Source of the DNA: an uncultured Phycisphaeraceae bacterium
GTDB taxonomy: Bacteria > Planctomycetota > Phycisphaerae > Phycisphaerales > UBA1924
Reading direction: 5' to 3'
Assembly (NCBI GenBank): GCA_937899905.1
Contig: CALCCF010000079.1
Coordinates: 1 to 64,000, forward strand
Length of the DNA stretch: 64,000 nt
The notes beneath the pieces are model-generated. The model ran no database searches, was not told the DNA's origin, and saw nothing but the letters and a program-made list of their open reading frames with translations. The translations under genes were made by a program, and so were the position numbers. Below are positions 1 through 8,337 of the stretch, in pieces (positions within the stretch are counted from its first letter, which is position 1; each line of letters starts with the position of its first letter).

Positions 1-86
1 CCCCCCCCTCCACCCCTCCGCCCAGTATTTCGATTTTTTTTTCTCTCCTTTTATCGTCTATCAATTCTTTTCTTCTCTTTTCTTCG

Positions 87-206
87 ATGAAGTACTCCCC
101 GAAGAAGGCCACTCGCAAGAAGGCAACCCGCAAGGCCGCACCCCGCAAGACGGCTCGCAAGAAGGCCACGCGGAAGAAGGCCACCCGTCGCACCGTCCGC
201 CGCTAA
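87..206 (+). CDS. Small Lys/Arg-rich histone-H1-like protein
   Basis: A 39-residue reading frame begins ATG AAG TAC TCC CCG and ends TAA. It consists almost wholly of Lys, Arg, Ala and Thr, with the unit KKATRK and variants (RKTARKKATRK) recurring about five times. This resembles the C-terminal tails of bacterial H1-like proteins (Hc1 or AlgP type), which bind and compact DNA without base specificity. There is no globular domain, so it would be a bare tail. The upstream 86 bases are a pyrimidine-rich tract with no clear Shine-Dalgarno sequence, and a strong terminator follows 34 bases after the stop, which supports a short independent transcript. DNA binding is inferred from composition only. 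It could instead be the 3' part of a longer gene if the true start lies outside the window. Confidence 0.6.
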   Translation: MKYSPKKATRKKATRKAAPRKTARKKATRKKATRRTVRR

Positions 207-239
207 GGGCTGACACAAGCGACAGCAATCGGCATTCTC

Positions 240-273
240 GCGGCGACTGGGCGAATGCCCGGTCGCCGCTTTT
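240..273 (+). terminator. Rho-independent terminator after the basic small gene
   Basis: Arms GCGGCGAC (240-247) and GTCGCCGC (262-269) pair perfectly. They continue through a T-G wobble into GGGC/GCCC around a GAAT loop, and TTTT follows. It lies 34 bases after the stop of the small basic gene. It also argues against any upstream start (such as an ATG at 255) for the next gene. Confidence 0.85.
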
Positions 274-338
274 GCTTGCGCACGGGCCGGTTCACGCGTC
301 GCTCCACCGGAGCGGTGCGATGGGCAACAATCCGATCT

Positions 339-974
339 ATGCCGGAATCCGACCCACTCGAGACGGTAAACGCGCGCCGACGGCTGCTGGCGAATCTCGC
401 GGGCTTCGTTGTGTGCGAGGATGGCGCCGAGCCGGCGCGGGTCGTGCTCGCGGACGCGGGCGGCGAAATCATCGTGCCGATGCACCACGATCTTCGCGAG
501 GCGGGCCAGTGGTCGTTCGCGGCGCCCAACGAACTCGACCCAGCCATCGAACTCTCTTTGGAGCACACGCAGGCCGACGAACCAGCGGAGCCGAGCGAAG
601 CCGAGGCCGATCGCTGGATGGCGTACCACGGCTCGACCCCGCCCGGCTGTCGGTTGGTGTCGCTTTCAGCAACCTTCGCCCGGTTCTGTGAGGACGACGG
701 CGGGACTTGCGTGGCCGAGGGCGTATTGAAGGCCAACCCGCTCCGTTCGCACATGCCGGGCTTGTGCAAGACGCTGAACGCCGACCGTGAGCGGCTCGCC
801 GATGCGTGCGCCCGACTGATCGGCGTGCGGCCGGAGTCGCCGGTGGCGGTCGGCGTGGATGAATGGGGCGTGCACGTCCGGGCGGCGTTCGACGTGCTTC
901 GTCTGGAATTTGAGAGGCCGGCGATAGATGAGCAGTCGGCGAGGCGGGTGATTGGGGAGGTGTTGGATGGGTGA
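339..974 (+). CDS. DUF2470-like protein, function unknown
   Basis: Encodes 211 residues with no signal peptide or membrane segment, so it is probably cytoplasmic. The ATG at 339 is chosen because an upstream in-frame ATG at 255 lies inside the terminator hairpin. The C-terminal third (about residues 135-200: GLCKTLNADRERLADACARL, then VGVDEWGVHVRA and a closing hydrophobic strand) resembles the DUF2470 domain found at the C-terminus of HugZ-type haem utilisation proteins. The usual MNxDH signature is altered to LNADR, so haem binding cannot be assumed. The stop overlaps the next gene's start by 8 bases, so the two are probably translated together. Family assignment is moderate and the biochemical role is unknown. 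Confidence 0.6.
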   Translation: MPESDPLETVNARRRLLANLAGFVVCEDGAEPARVVLADAGGEIIVPMHHDLREAGQWSFAAPNELDPAIELSLEHTQADEPAEPSEAEADRWMAYHGSTPPGCRLVSLSATFARFCEDDGGTCVAEGVLKANPLRSHMPGLCKTLNADRERLADACARLIGVRPESPVAVGVDEWGVHVRAAFDVLRLEFERPAIDEQSARRVIGEVLDG

Positions 975-2319
975 GCGATCCAAGTGGCGGCCGGCGCGGT
1001 TGCGGGAGGCGCACGCGCACATTCACCCCCATGGACGCTCCAAGAGCATGGTGGATCTGTCCGATTGCAGATCCGCAGCCGAGATCCTGAATCGACTCGC
1101 GGAGGCCTACGCGGGATTGCCACCGGCTCCCTCATTCGGGAGCGAAGAAGAGCGACGCCGTTGGTTCAAGAGCGAGCCCTGGGTGCTGGCCCACGGCGCT
1201 CGGATCGAGTCATTCGAAGATCCAGAATGGCCACCACTCGAAGAACTCGACGCGATCGTACCGGATCGCGGCCTCGCGGCTTGGTCGTTCGATCACCACG
1301 AGTTGGTCACCAACTCGCTCTCGCTCTCGCATGCCCACCTCGCATCTGACACCTTGCGGGATCCGTGCATTGTGAGGGACGCCGACGGCAAGCCCACGGG
1401 GTTGTTGCAAGAACACGCGGCACACCAGCTCTGGAGCTCCCGCCCCGAATCCTCGCACGAGCGGGCGACCGCCGACACTCGGCTGGCGATCGAAGACCTC
1501 GCTCGACACGGATTTGTGGAAGTGCACGACTTAAAGAGTGATGTCGCTGATCTGCACGCTCTCGCGACGTGCGGTGAGGAGGGGTGGCTCCGGGAAACCG
1601 GCGTCTCGGTCAAGGCCTTCTACGCCCACGCCGACTGGGGCTCGCTCGACGAACTCGAAGACAATGCGTGGCAGATCAAGCTCAGCAAGGATCTGGGTGC
1701 ACCGGGCGTCCGAGTAGTCGGCGGGAAGATCTTTGTTGATGGCACGCTCAACGGCCGAACGGCGTGGATGCTCCATCCCTACGCGGACGGTCGCCCAGAA
1801 CATCCCGAGGGCATGCGACTGCTGTCGCAGGAGGAGATTGCCAACGCCATCGAGGCCTGTGTCGCGTCGGGGCTGCAACTCGCCGCGCACGCGATCGGCG
1901 ACGCGGCGGTGCGTGCCGTGCTCGATGCCGCAGAGCGGGCGCGGGCGCCGCGGGGCTCGGTGCGGATCGAGCACGCCGAGCTGATCGATGAGGCCGATGT
2001 GCCGCGGTTCGCCGAGCTTGGGGTCATCGCGAGCGTGCAACCGTGCCACTTGCTGTACGACATCGAGGCCCTGCGGCGGGCGTGCCCCGATCGGCTTGAC
2101 CGCGTGCTGCCCATCCGCGAACTGATCGACAGCGGGCTGAAGCCCGGCCGCGACATCCTCTTCGGCAGCGACACGCCCATCGTGCGGCCCGACCCCGAAG
2201 ACTCGATCCTCGCGGCGACGAACCGTGGGCGGAGCGACATGGCCCTGGCCGACGGCATCGCGCCAAGCCAGGCGATCAGCGAGGCGGAGGCGTGGGCGTG
2301 TTTTGATGCGGATGCGTGA
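967..2319 (+). CDS. Amidohydrolase family 3 (YtcJ-like) metal-dependent hydrolase
   Basis: Encodes 450 residues. GGGGAGG lies 7 bases before the ATG at 967, and the start overlaps the previous stop by 8 bases. The metal-binding HAHIHPHG is at about residue 16, HAIGD and IEHAELID are in the middle, and GSDTPIV is near the end, all typical of amidohydrolase 3 TIM-barrel hydrolases acting on C-N bonds. Usual YtcJ-type proteins are about 530-560 residues, with an N-terminal beta-sandwich before the first His motif and a C-terminal return to that sandwich. Here the protein begins almost at the first metal motif and stops soon after GSDTP, so it is essentially the barrel alone. Substrate is unknown. 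The upstream frame shows no sandwich, so a frameshifted longer gene is unlikely. Confidence 0.85.
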   Translation: MGERSKWRPARLREAHAHIHPHGRSKSMVDLSDCRSAAEILNRLAEAYAGLPPAPSFGSEEERRRWFKSEPWVLAHGARIESFEDPEWPPLEELDAIVPDRGLAAWSFDHHELVTNSLSLSHAHLASDTLRDPCIVRDADGKPTGLLQEHAAHQLWSSRPESSHERATADTRLAIEDLARHGFVEVHDLKSDVADLHALATCGEEGWLRETGVSVKAFYAHADWGSLDELEDNAWQIKLSKDLGAPGVRVVGGKIFVDGTLNGRTAWMLHPYADGRPEHPEGMRLLSQEEIANAIEACVASGLQLAAHAIGDAAVRAVLDAAERARAPRGSVRIEHAELIDEADVPRFAELGVIASVQPCHLLYDIEALRRACPDRLDRVLPIRELIDSGLKPGRDILFGSDTPIVRPDPEDSILAATNRGRSDMALADGIAPSQAISEAEAWACFDADA

Positions 2320-2339
2320 TGTCGTGTCGAGGAGCCCGG

Positions 2340-4781
2340 CTATGGGCAGCCGGCGTCGAAGGCGGTTTGGAAGGCGAGGAAGTCGAAGAGGGTGAGTTCG
2401 CCGTCACCGTCGAGGTCGGCTCTTGGGTCGCCAGCCGTGAGGCGTTGATCGAAGGCGAGGAAGTCGAGCACCGTGAGCTCGCCATCGCCGTCGACGTCGG
2501 CAACGCACCGGTCGCAGGCACCCAAGCCGAAGGTGATCGACATCCGTCGGATGTCACTGGAGATTCGCTCGTCTACCAGCAGATCTTCCACGCCGTCGGA
2601 GTCGAAGTCGGCCAGTTCAAAGGGGCCGGCGAGCCACCCCGAGACGACCTCTCGCGCCGGCGAGAGGCTGCCCATCCCATCGTTGATGAGCACGGCCAGC
2701 GTGCGGCGGCTGATGCCCAGCACCAGGTCTATGGCGCCATCGGCGTTGATGTCCTGCGCCCGGATCGAGTACGGCTGATCTTCGAGGGCAACAAATCTCG
2801 GCGGGCCGAAGCTCCCGTCACCCTGGCCGACGAGCACCGCCAAGTTGTCGGACCGGCTGTTTGCTGTCACGAGGTCGAGCACGCCATCGCCCGTAAGGTC
2901 GACGGCGATGATGCCGAAAGGGGACTCGCCGCTTGGCGCTAGCGAGGCGATTGTGCGTGCCGGATCGAACCCGGCCGCGCCGCGTCCGAGCAGCACGGCG
3001 ACGTCATCGAATCGCTGGCCACACGTGGCCGCATCGAGGAATCCATCGCCGTTGAAGTCACCGACCGCCAATCCGGTGATGCTCTCGCTGGCCTCGATCG
3101 CCTGGATTTGCTCGAAGACCCCCGACGAGAGGTTGCGGTGCACCAAGACCTCGTCGCGGAAGCTCGACATCAGGTCGAGATCACCGTCGTTATCCACGTC
3201 GGCTACGGCGAATACGGAGCCCTGATGGCTGAGGACTGGCCCCAAGCGGCTGGAGAACATGCCCGAGCCATCGTTCCACAGGAGTACCAGTTCGCTCTCC
3301 TGCGTATCGACTGCGATGAGATCCGGATCGCCGTCCATGTCCAGATCGGCGGACTGGAGCAAGGCGAGTTCGCGCATGAACGGCGTGACATCCTGCTCGA
3401 ACATCCGGCCACCACCGGCGTTGCGGAGCAGCAACAACTCGACCTCGCCCGAGCCGCGAACGTACTCCTGCACAGCGACGATGTCTTGATCACCATCGCC
3501 GTCGAAGTCGGCCGACAGGCTGCCCGCGAGCCTCTGGGGCTCGGCGATGATCAGCCGCTTCCCGAGCGTTCCATCGGGACTGCCGAGTAGCACGGGCACA
3601 CCGGGTGCCTCCGTGTCCGCGACCGCGATGTCGGCGATGCCATCGAGATCGAAGTCCGCGATTGCGAGCGCGCCGACCCCGGTGGTGACGATGGAGCGGA
3701 TCGGACGCCCAAAGCCGCCACTGGCCAGCCCGGGCAGGACGACCACCTCGCTTCCGCCCCACTCCGGCGAGACGAGGTCGATCAGGCCATCGCCGTCCAT
3801 GTCAATCGGTCGCCAGGACGAGGCCTCGGAATGGGCGTCGCCAGGCCGCCTGGCGTCGTATTCGGTAGCGTCAGCGAACGTCAGACCGCCCTGGGCGGGG
3901 TACACCAATGCCGCTCCATCAACACCGACGATGAGATCGACGAGGCCATCTCCGTTGAGGTCGTCTGCCCTGACATCGCGCGGGATTCCGTCGATTGGCA
4001 GCACGGTCCGCCGCTCGAAGCGGCCTGCCGAGTTCTCCGACACCCAGACCTCATTGCGACCGCGCATCGCCAGATCGGGATCGCCGTCGTTGTCGAAGTC
4101 GGCCAAGGCGATCGGCCCGAGATTGCGGATCGTGTCGACGACGACTCGCTGTTCGAAGCTCGCATCACCGCGATTCGTCAGCAACGAGACCTGATCATCG
4201 GCGAAACTCGACACCATCAGATCGGTGTCACCGTCGCCGTCTACATCACCGGAGACGATAGCGATCGGCCCGTCTCCCACCGCAACGGTCTGCCCAACGG
4301 TGAGCCTACCCGAAGGACTCCCTAGGAGCACGGTGACGCTGTCCCCCTGTTGGTTGACAACCGCCACATCGGGATCACCGTCGGAATCGAGGTCCTCGCT
4401 CACGAACCCGAATGGCAGGGCGCCAATGCCGATGGTCAGTGGCTGCGCAAACTCGAATCCTCCCTTGCCATCGCCCATCCACACTTGCACCAGGTCTGGG
4501 CGTACGGCGTCTGGGAAGTGGTGCCACAACCGATCCCCCACGAGCAGATCGGGCGCACCATCCATGTTCAGGTCAGCCGTACCGATGGCCCAGGGCTCGC
4601 CGAGTGTGGGCAATAGGAGGTCCTCGGCGAACCAGCCGCGTGGCGTGCCGGGACCGCAATCCTGTGCCAATGCCGGCGTAGCCGACAACGCGAGAGGGGC
4701 GGCGATGCCGCAGCGAACGCACCAGGATGCCTGGCGAGCGGAGTCAGTGCCTGGTCTTCGGGGTCTGGTGCACTTGTGCAT
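2340..4781 (-). CDS. Exported FG-GAP/VCBS repeat protein with C-terminal paired EF-hand (GC-type dockerin) tail
   Basis: Encodes 813 residues. The start is the ATG at 4781, with GGAGGTT about 8 bases upstream. A signal peptide ends near ATPALAQ. The body is a run of about 10-12 repeats containing the calcium loop DxDxDGxxDL (for example DLDSDGDPDVAV, DFDNDGDPDLAM, DVDGDGDTDLMV), the pattern of an integrin-like beta-propeller. The last 55 residues hold two EF-hand-like loops, DVDGDGELTVLDFLAF and DLDGDGELTLFDFLAF, ending AGCP. This is the short dockerin-like tail common on exported proteins of Phycisphaerales, thought to act in surface anchoring or sorting. It is divergent from uvrB and presumably acts in the envelope or outside the cell. 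Ligand is unknown. Confidence 0.88.
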   Translation of the reverse strand: MHKCTRPRRPGTDSARQASWCVRCGIAAPLALSATPALAQDCGPGTPRGWFAEDLLLPTLGEPWAIGTADLNMDGAPDLLVGDRLWHHFPDAVRPDLVQVWMGDGKGGFEFAQPLTIGIGALPFGFVSEDLDSDGDPDVAVVNQQGDSVTVLLGSPSGRLTVGQTVAVGDGPIAIVSGDVDGDGDTDLMVSSFADDQVSLLTNRGDASFEQRVVVDTIRNLGPIALADFDNDGDPDLAMRGRNEVWVSENSAGRFERRTVLPIDGIPRDVRADDLNGDGLVDLIVGVDGAALVYPAQGGLTFADATEYDARRPGDAHSEASSWRPIDMDGDGLIDLVSPEWGGSEVVVLPGLASGGFGRPIRSIVTTGVGALAIADFDLDGIADIAVADTEAPGVPVLLGSPDGTLGKRLIIAEPQRLAGSLSADFDGDGDQDIVAVQEYVRGSGEVELLLLRNAGGGRMFEQDVTPFMRELALLQSADLDMDGDPDLIAVDTQESELVLLWNDGSGMFSSRLGPVLSHQGSVFAVADVDNDGDLDLMSSFRDEVLVHRNLSSGVFEQIQAIEASESITGLAVGDFNGDGFLDAATCGQRFDDVAVLLGRGAAGFDPARTIASLAPSGESPFGIIAVDLTGDGVLDLVTANSRSDNLAVLVGQGDGSFGPPRFVALEDQPYSIRAQDINADGAIDLVLGISRRTLAVLINDGMGSLSPAREVVSGWLAGPFELADFDSDGVEDLLVDERISSDIRRMSITFGLGACDRCVADVDGDGELTVLDFLAFDQRLTAGDPRADLDGDGELTLFDFLAFQTAFDAGCP

Positions 4782-4970
4782 GAGGGCAACCTCCGCTGGC
4801 GAGTGTGTTCGGCGACCGCGAAGCCGTGGAACGCGGCGCAACCTGGATATCGGCCCTCACCCTGCCAACGCGTGATCGGGCATTGGATCGCCAATCGCAT
4901 CATGCCTCTGGCGATGAACGGTTGCCCTTCACGGCGTTCAAGCGTTCGAGCGTTGCACCTACCATCCGGC

Positions 4971-7187
4971 GTGCCCCCCCGCCACTTCGAGATCGTCAGC
5001 GCCTTCAAGCCCATGGGCGACCAGCCCGCGGCCATCGATGCGCTGACGAGCCGGCTTGAGGGTGGCGCGGACTCGGCCGTGCTGCTGGGGGCGACCGGGA
5101 CGGGCAAGACGTTTACGATGGCCAACGTCGTGCAGCGGCTGGGCAAGCCCACGCTGATCATCAGCCACAACAAGACGCTGGCGGCCCAGCTGTACGAGGA
5201 GCTCCGCGAGTTCCTGCCCCACAACAGCGTCAACTACTTCGTCAGCTATTACGACTACTACCAGCCCGAGGCGTACATCCCCCAGCGGGACATCTACATC
5301 GAGAAGGACGCGAGCCGCAACGAGGACCTCGACCAGCTCCGGCTGGCGGCGACGAGCAACATCCTGAGCCGGCGCGACTCGGTGGTGGTCGCCAGCGTGT
5401 CGTGCATCTTTGGTCTAGGTTCTCCTGAGGCCTACGGCGATAAGGTGATGACCTTTTCCAAGGGGGGCCGGGTGGACCGGCGGCAGCTCTTCGCCAGCCT
5501 GACGGCGATGCAGTACGCCCGCAGCGATTACGAGTTCAGCCGCGGACGCTTCCGGGCGAGGGGCGACGTGATCGAGGTATGGCCGGCGTCGGAGAAGTTC
5601 GGCGTGCGGCTCGATCTGTTCGGCGACGAGCTGGAACGCATCGAGCTGATCAATCCGACGTCCGGGGAAGTGCTGGCCGAAGAGGACACGTTCCATTTAT
5701 TCCCGGCCGTGCACTACGTGCTGCCCGAGGAGCAGCTGGAGAGCATCTGCGACGACATCAGCCGGGAACTGGATTCGCGCGTGCTCGAGCTGCGGAGCGA
5801 GGGCAAGCTGCTCGAGGCCCAGCGGCTTCTGGCGCGCACGAAGTATGACCTGGATCTGCTTCGCGAGACGGGGACGTGCCCGGGCGTAGAGAACTACAGC
5901 CGGTTCTTCGATGGGCGCATGCCAGGCGAGCGGCCGTTCACGCTGCTCGACTACTTCGACTATGCGCCGCGCGAAACCGAGAACGAGGCGAGCATGCGGC
6001 CGAGGTCGGCGAGCGAGAACCAGCTCGTGCAGCGCGATGATAATCGGCGGGCGAGCCGGCCGAACATCGACGACTGGCTGATCATCATCGACGAGAGCCA
6101 CGTGACGCTGCCGCAGGTGCGGGCGATGTTCAACGGCGACCGGATGCGCAAGGAGACGCTGGTCGACCACGGGTTCCGGCTCAGCAGCGCACTGGACAAC
6201 CGGCCGATGCGGTTCGAGGAGTTCGAGCGGATGGCCCCGCAGTTGCTGTTTGTCAGCGCGACGCCTGGGCCCTACGAGCTTGAGCGCACGGGCGGGGAGA
6301 TCGCCGAGCAGGTGATCCGGCCGACAGGGCTGCTCGATCCCCAGGTGGAGGTGAAGCCCGCGGACGGGCAGGTGCCCGACCTGCTCGAGGAGTGCAAGTC
6401 CGTCGTCGCACGTGGCGAGCGTGTGCTGGTGACGGCGTTGACCAAGCGGCTTTGTGAGGACCTCGCCGCCTATCTCGATCAGAACGGGCTGAAGACCCGC
6501 TACCTGCACAGCGATATCGAGACGCTCGAGCGGCTGGAGATCATCACCGACCTGCGCGAGGGCGCGTTCGACATCCTCGTGGGCGTGAACCTGCTGCGTG
6601 AGGGGCTCGACCTACCCGAGGTCTCGCTGGTGGCGATCTTGGACGCCGACAAGGAGGGCTTCTTGCGGAGCCCGACGAGCCTGATCCAGCTCATGGGGCG
6701 GGCGGCCCGCAACGTCAACGGCCGGGTCGTGATGTACGCCGACGATATGACGCCGGCGATGAAGAACGCCATCGACGAGACCGAGCGCCGCCGCGAGAAG
6801 CAGAGCGCGTACAACGAGAAGATGGGCATCACGCCCGAGACCGTGCGCAAGGAGATCCGCCGGGGCATCGAGATGCAGCTGCGTGCCCGCAAGACGGCGC
6901 GCGAGGCGGCGGGTACCGCGGAGGAAGCGTTCGACATCGGCGAGCTGCTCCGCGAGATCGAGGCGGAGATGCTCGAGGCGGCGCAGAAGCTGGAGTTCGA
7001 GAAGGCCGCCCGGCTGCGCGACCAAGCCCGCAAGCTCAAGGAACGCATCGCCCAGGGCGATACGTCGAAGGTCCGGCGGAGCGAGCTGGATGAGGGCAAG
7101 CAGAAGAAGCGACAAAGACGCGGGAAGGCCGGCAAGCCGGGTACTCCTGGCAGCAAGCCCACGCGGCGCAAGAAGCGGACAGGCTAA
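4971..7187 (+). CDS. uvrB: Excinuclease ABC subunit B
   Basis: UvrB is the damage-verifying helicase-like subunit of nucleotide excision repair; it takes damaged DNA from UvrA and recruits UvrC. With the GTG at 4971 the protein has 738 residues and begins MPPRHFEIVSAFKPMGDQP, matching the family N-terminus. ATGs at 4776 and 4902 would add a non-conserved leader. Visible are Walker A GATGTGKT (40-47), the damage-probing beta-hairpin YYDYYQPEAYIP (93-104), IIIDESH near 372, the helicase motif QLMGRAARN near 572 and a UVR domain near 655-690 for UvrC contact. The family is usually about 670 residues; the excess is a Lys/Arg-rich C-terminal tail. The 189 bases between this start and the divergent FG-GAP gene must hold both promoters; no clear -35/-10 pair or SOS box was seen there. 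Confidence 0.97.
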   Translation: MPPRHFEIVSAFKPMGDQPAAIDALTSRLEGGADSAVLLGATGTGKTFTMANVVQRLGKPTLIISHNKTLAAQLYEELREFLPHNSVNYFVSYYDYYQPEAYIPQRDIYIEKDASRNEDLDQLRLAATSNILSRRDSVVVASVSCIFGLGSPEAYGDKVMTFSKGGRVDRRQLFASLTAMQYARSDYEFSRGRFRARGDVIEVWPASEKFGVRLDLFGDELERIELINPTSGEVLAEEDTFHLFPAVHYVLPEEQLESICDDISRELDSRVLELRSEGKLLEAQRLLARTKYDLDLLRETGTCPGVENYSRFFDGRMPGERPFTLLDYFDYAPRETENEASMRPRSASENQLVQRDDNRRASRPNIDDWLIIIDESHVTLPQVRAMFNGDRMRKETLVDHGFRLSSALDNRPMRFEEFERMAPQLLFVSATPGPYELERTGGEIAEQVIRPTGLLDPQVEVKPADGQVPDLLEECKSVVARGERVLVTALTKRLCEDLAAYLDQNGLKTRYLHSDIETLERLEIITDLREGAFDILVGVNLLREGLDLPEVSLVAILDADKEGFLRSPTSLIQLMGRAARNVNGRVVMYADDMTPAMKNAIDETERRREKQSAYNEKMGITPETVRKEIRRGIEMQLRARKTAREAAGTAEEAFDIGELLREIEAEMLEAAQKLEFEKAARLRDQARKLKERIAQGDTSKVRRSELDEGKQKKRQRRGKAGKPGTPGSKPTRRKKRTG

Positions 7188-7214
7188 GCTGGTACGGATT
7201 GGAAGACGCTGGGA

Positions 7215-7394
7215 ATGAAGACTCGAGAGAAGCTCAAAACGTACTTCATCGGCTTCGGGATCGGACTGATCCTCGTGGGCCTGATGCTGTACGCGCGCGG
7301 CATGTTTGGTCCGAGGCAGCCGCAGGGCCAGCAACTGCAACAGCAGCCTTTAGAGCAGCAGCAGCAGCCGGCGCCTAACCCCTCAACGCAGTAA
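7215..7394 (+). CDS. Small single-pass membrane protein with Gln-rich tail
   Basis: Encodes 59 residues: a basic N-terminus MKTREKLK, one hydrophobic segment (about residues 10-27, YFIGFGIGLILVGLMLYA), then a Gln/Pro-rich tail ending NPSTQ. The basic side before the helix predicts N-in, with the Gln-rich tail outside the membrane. It starts 27 bases after the uvrB stop and is likely cotranscribed with uvrB. Its last 20 bases overlap the 3' end of the convergent nnrD gene. No function can be assigned. The coding call rests on the coherent membrane segment and in-frame stop. Confidence 0.65.
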   Translation: MKTREKLKTYFIGFGIGLILVGLMLYARGMFGPRQPQGQQLQQQPLEQQQQPAPNPSTQ

Positions 7395-8337
7395 TGGCCT
7401 CGGGGAGGTGGTCGGCCAGCGCCATCGGCGTGAGGCCGGCGCTCGCGTGGTTCTGCTCGCGCCACAGCCTCGCCGCCTGCGCATGGGCGACAACAGCACA
7501 ACGGGCGACCTCGAACAGGGTGAGGTGGCCGTCGTCGGGCAGATGCCTGGCTCGCTCGCCCAGCTTGGAGCGGGCGAGCTCGTGGGTGATCGGCCGGGCG
7601 TGCTGGGCGATCAGCCCGCCGATGAGACCGGCCAGAACATCGCCCGTGCCACCGGTCGCCAGAGCAGAGTCGGCCGTGTCGTCGACCCAGGTCTGGAGGC
7701 CATCGCTGACCACGGTGCGGGCGCCCTTCAGCACAACGATGCAGCCCAGCCGCTGGGCGAGTTGCTCGGCTGCCGTTGGCCGTGCCGTGTCGCTGGTCGC
7801 GTCGGCGTCCATGCCCAGGGCGCTCGCCAGCCGCGAAAACTCGCCGGGGTGTGGCGTGATGACAGCGGGCGCGTGGAAGTCGAGGGCCAGTTGCGGCGTA
7901 TCGGATAGTTCGTTAAGCGCGTCGGCATCGACCACGACGGGCATGAGCTTCTGCTGCATCGCACGCAGCGAGAGCGCCGACTGGCCGGCACCTCGGCCGA
8001 AGCCCGGACCGATGACGACGACGTCGGTCTCTTCGATGATCGTGTCGAGGATCGCGACCGAATCGCTCACGAGCAGGGCACCGCTTGTGTCGGTGGGCAG
8101 ACCGCGGCCTGTGGCCTGAGGCGCGATGCCGAGCGCCTCGTTCAGCACGCCCTCGGGGCACACGAGTTGCACAAGCCCCGCACCCGATCGGGTGGCGGCG
8201 AGACCGGCGAGGGCCGGTGCGCCGATCATTCGCGAATTCGCAAGGGCGCATCCACCGACGATGGCCACGCGCCCGAAGTCGCCCTTGTGGCCCGTAGAGT
8301 CGCGTTTGGGTAGCTTGGGCGCGGGGAGGTTGGCCAT
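7375..8337 (-). CDS. nnrD: ADP-dependent (S)-NAD(P)H-hydrate dehydratase
   Basis: Encodes 320 residues of the YjeF C-terminal, ribokinase-like family, which repairs hydrated NAD(P)H using ADP in the cytoplasm. Visible motifs are the N-terminal HKGDFGRVAIVGG (17-29), TPHPGEFSRL (161-170), VVLKGARTVV (201-210) and the nucleotide/catalytic loop GGTGDVLAG (229-237). The epimerase half (NnrE), fused in many bacteria, is absent and must be elsewhere if present. The open frame extends upstream to 8655 but that part is the antisense-like shadow of the next gene. The ATG at 8337 overlaps the preceding gene's stop by one base (TGATG), so translation is probably coupled. Its 3' end overlaps the convergent 59-residue gene by 20 bases. 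Confidence 0.92.
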   Translation of the reverse strand: MANLPAPKLPKRDSTGHKGDFGRVAIVGGCALANSRMIGAPALAGLAATRSGAGLVQLVCPEGVLNEALGIAPQATGRGLPTDTSGALLVSDSVAILDTIIEETDVVVIGPGFGRGAGQSALSLRAMQQKLMPVVVDADALNELSDTPQLALDFHAPAVITPHPGEFSRLASALGMDADATSDTARPTAAEQLAQRLGCIVVLKGARTVVSDGLQTWVDDTADSALATGGTGDVLAGLIGGLIAQHARPITHELARSKLGERARHLPDDGHLTLFEVARCAVVAHAQAARLWREQNHASAGLTPMALADHLPEAITALRG

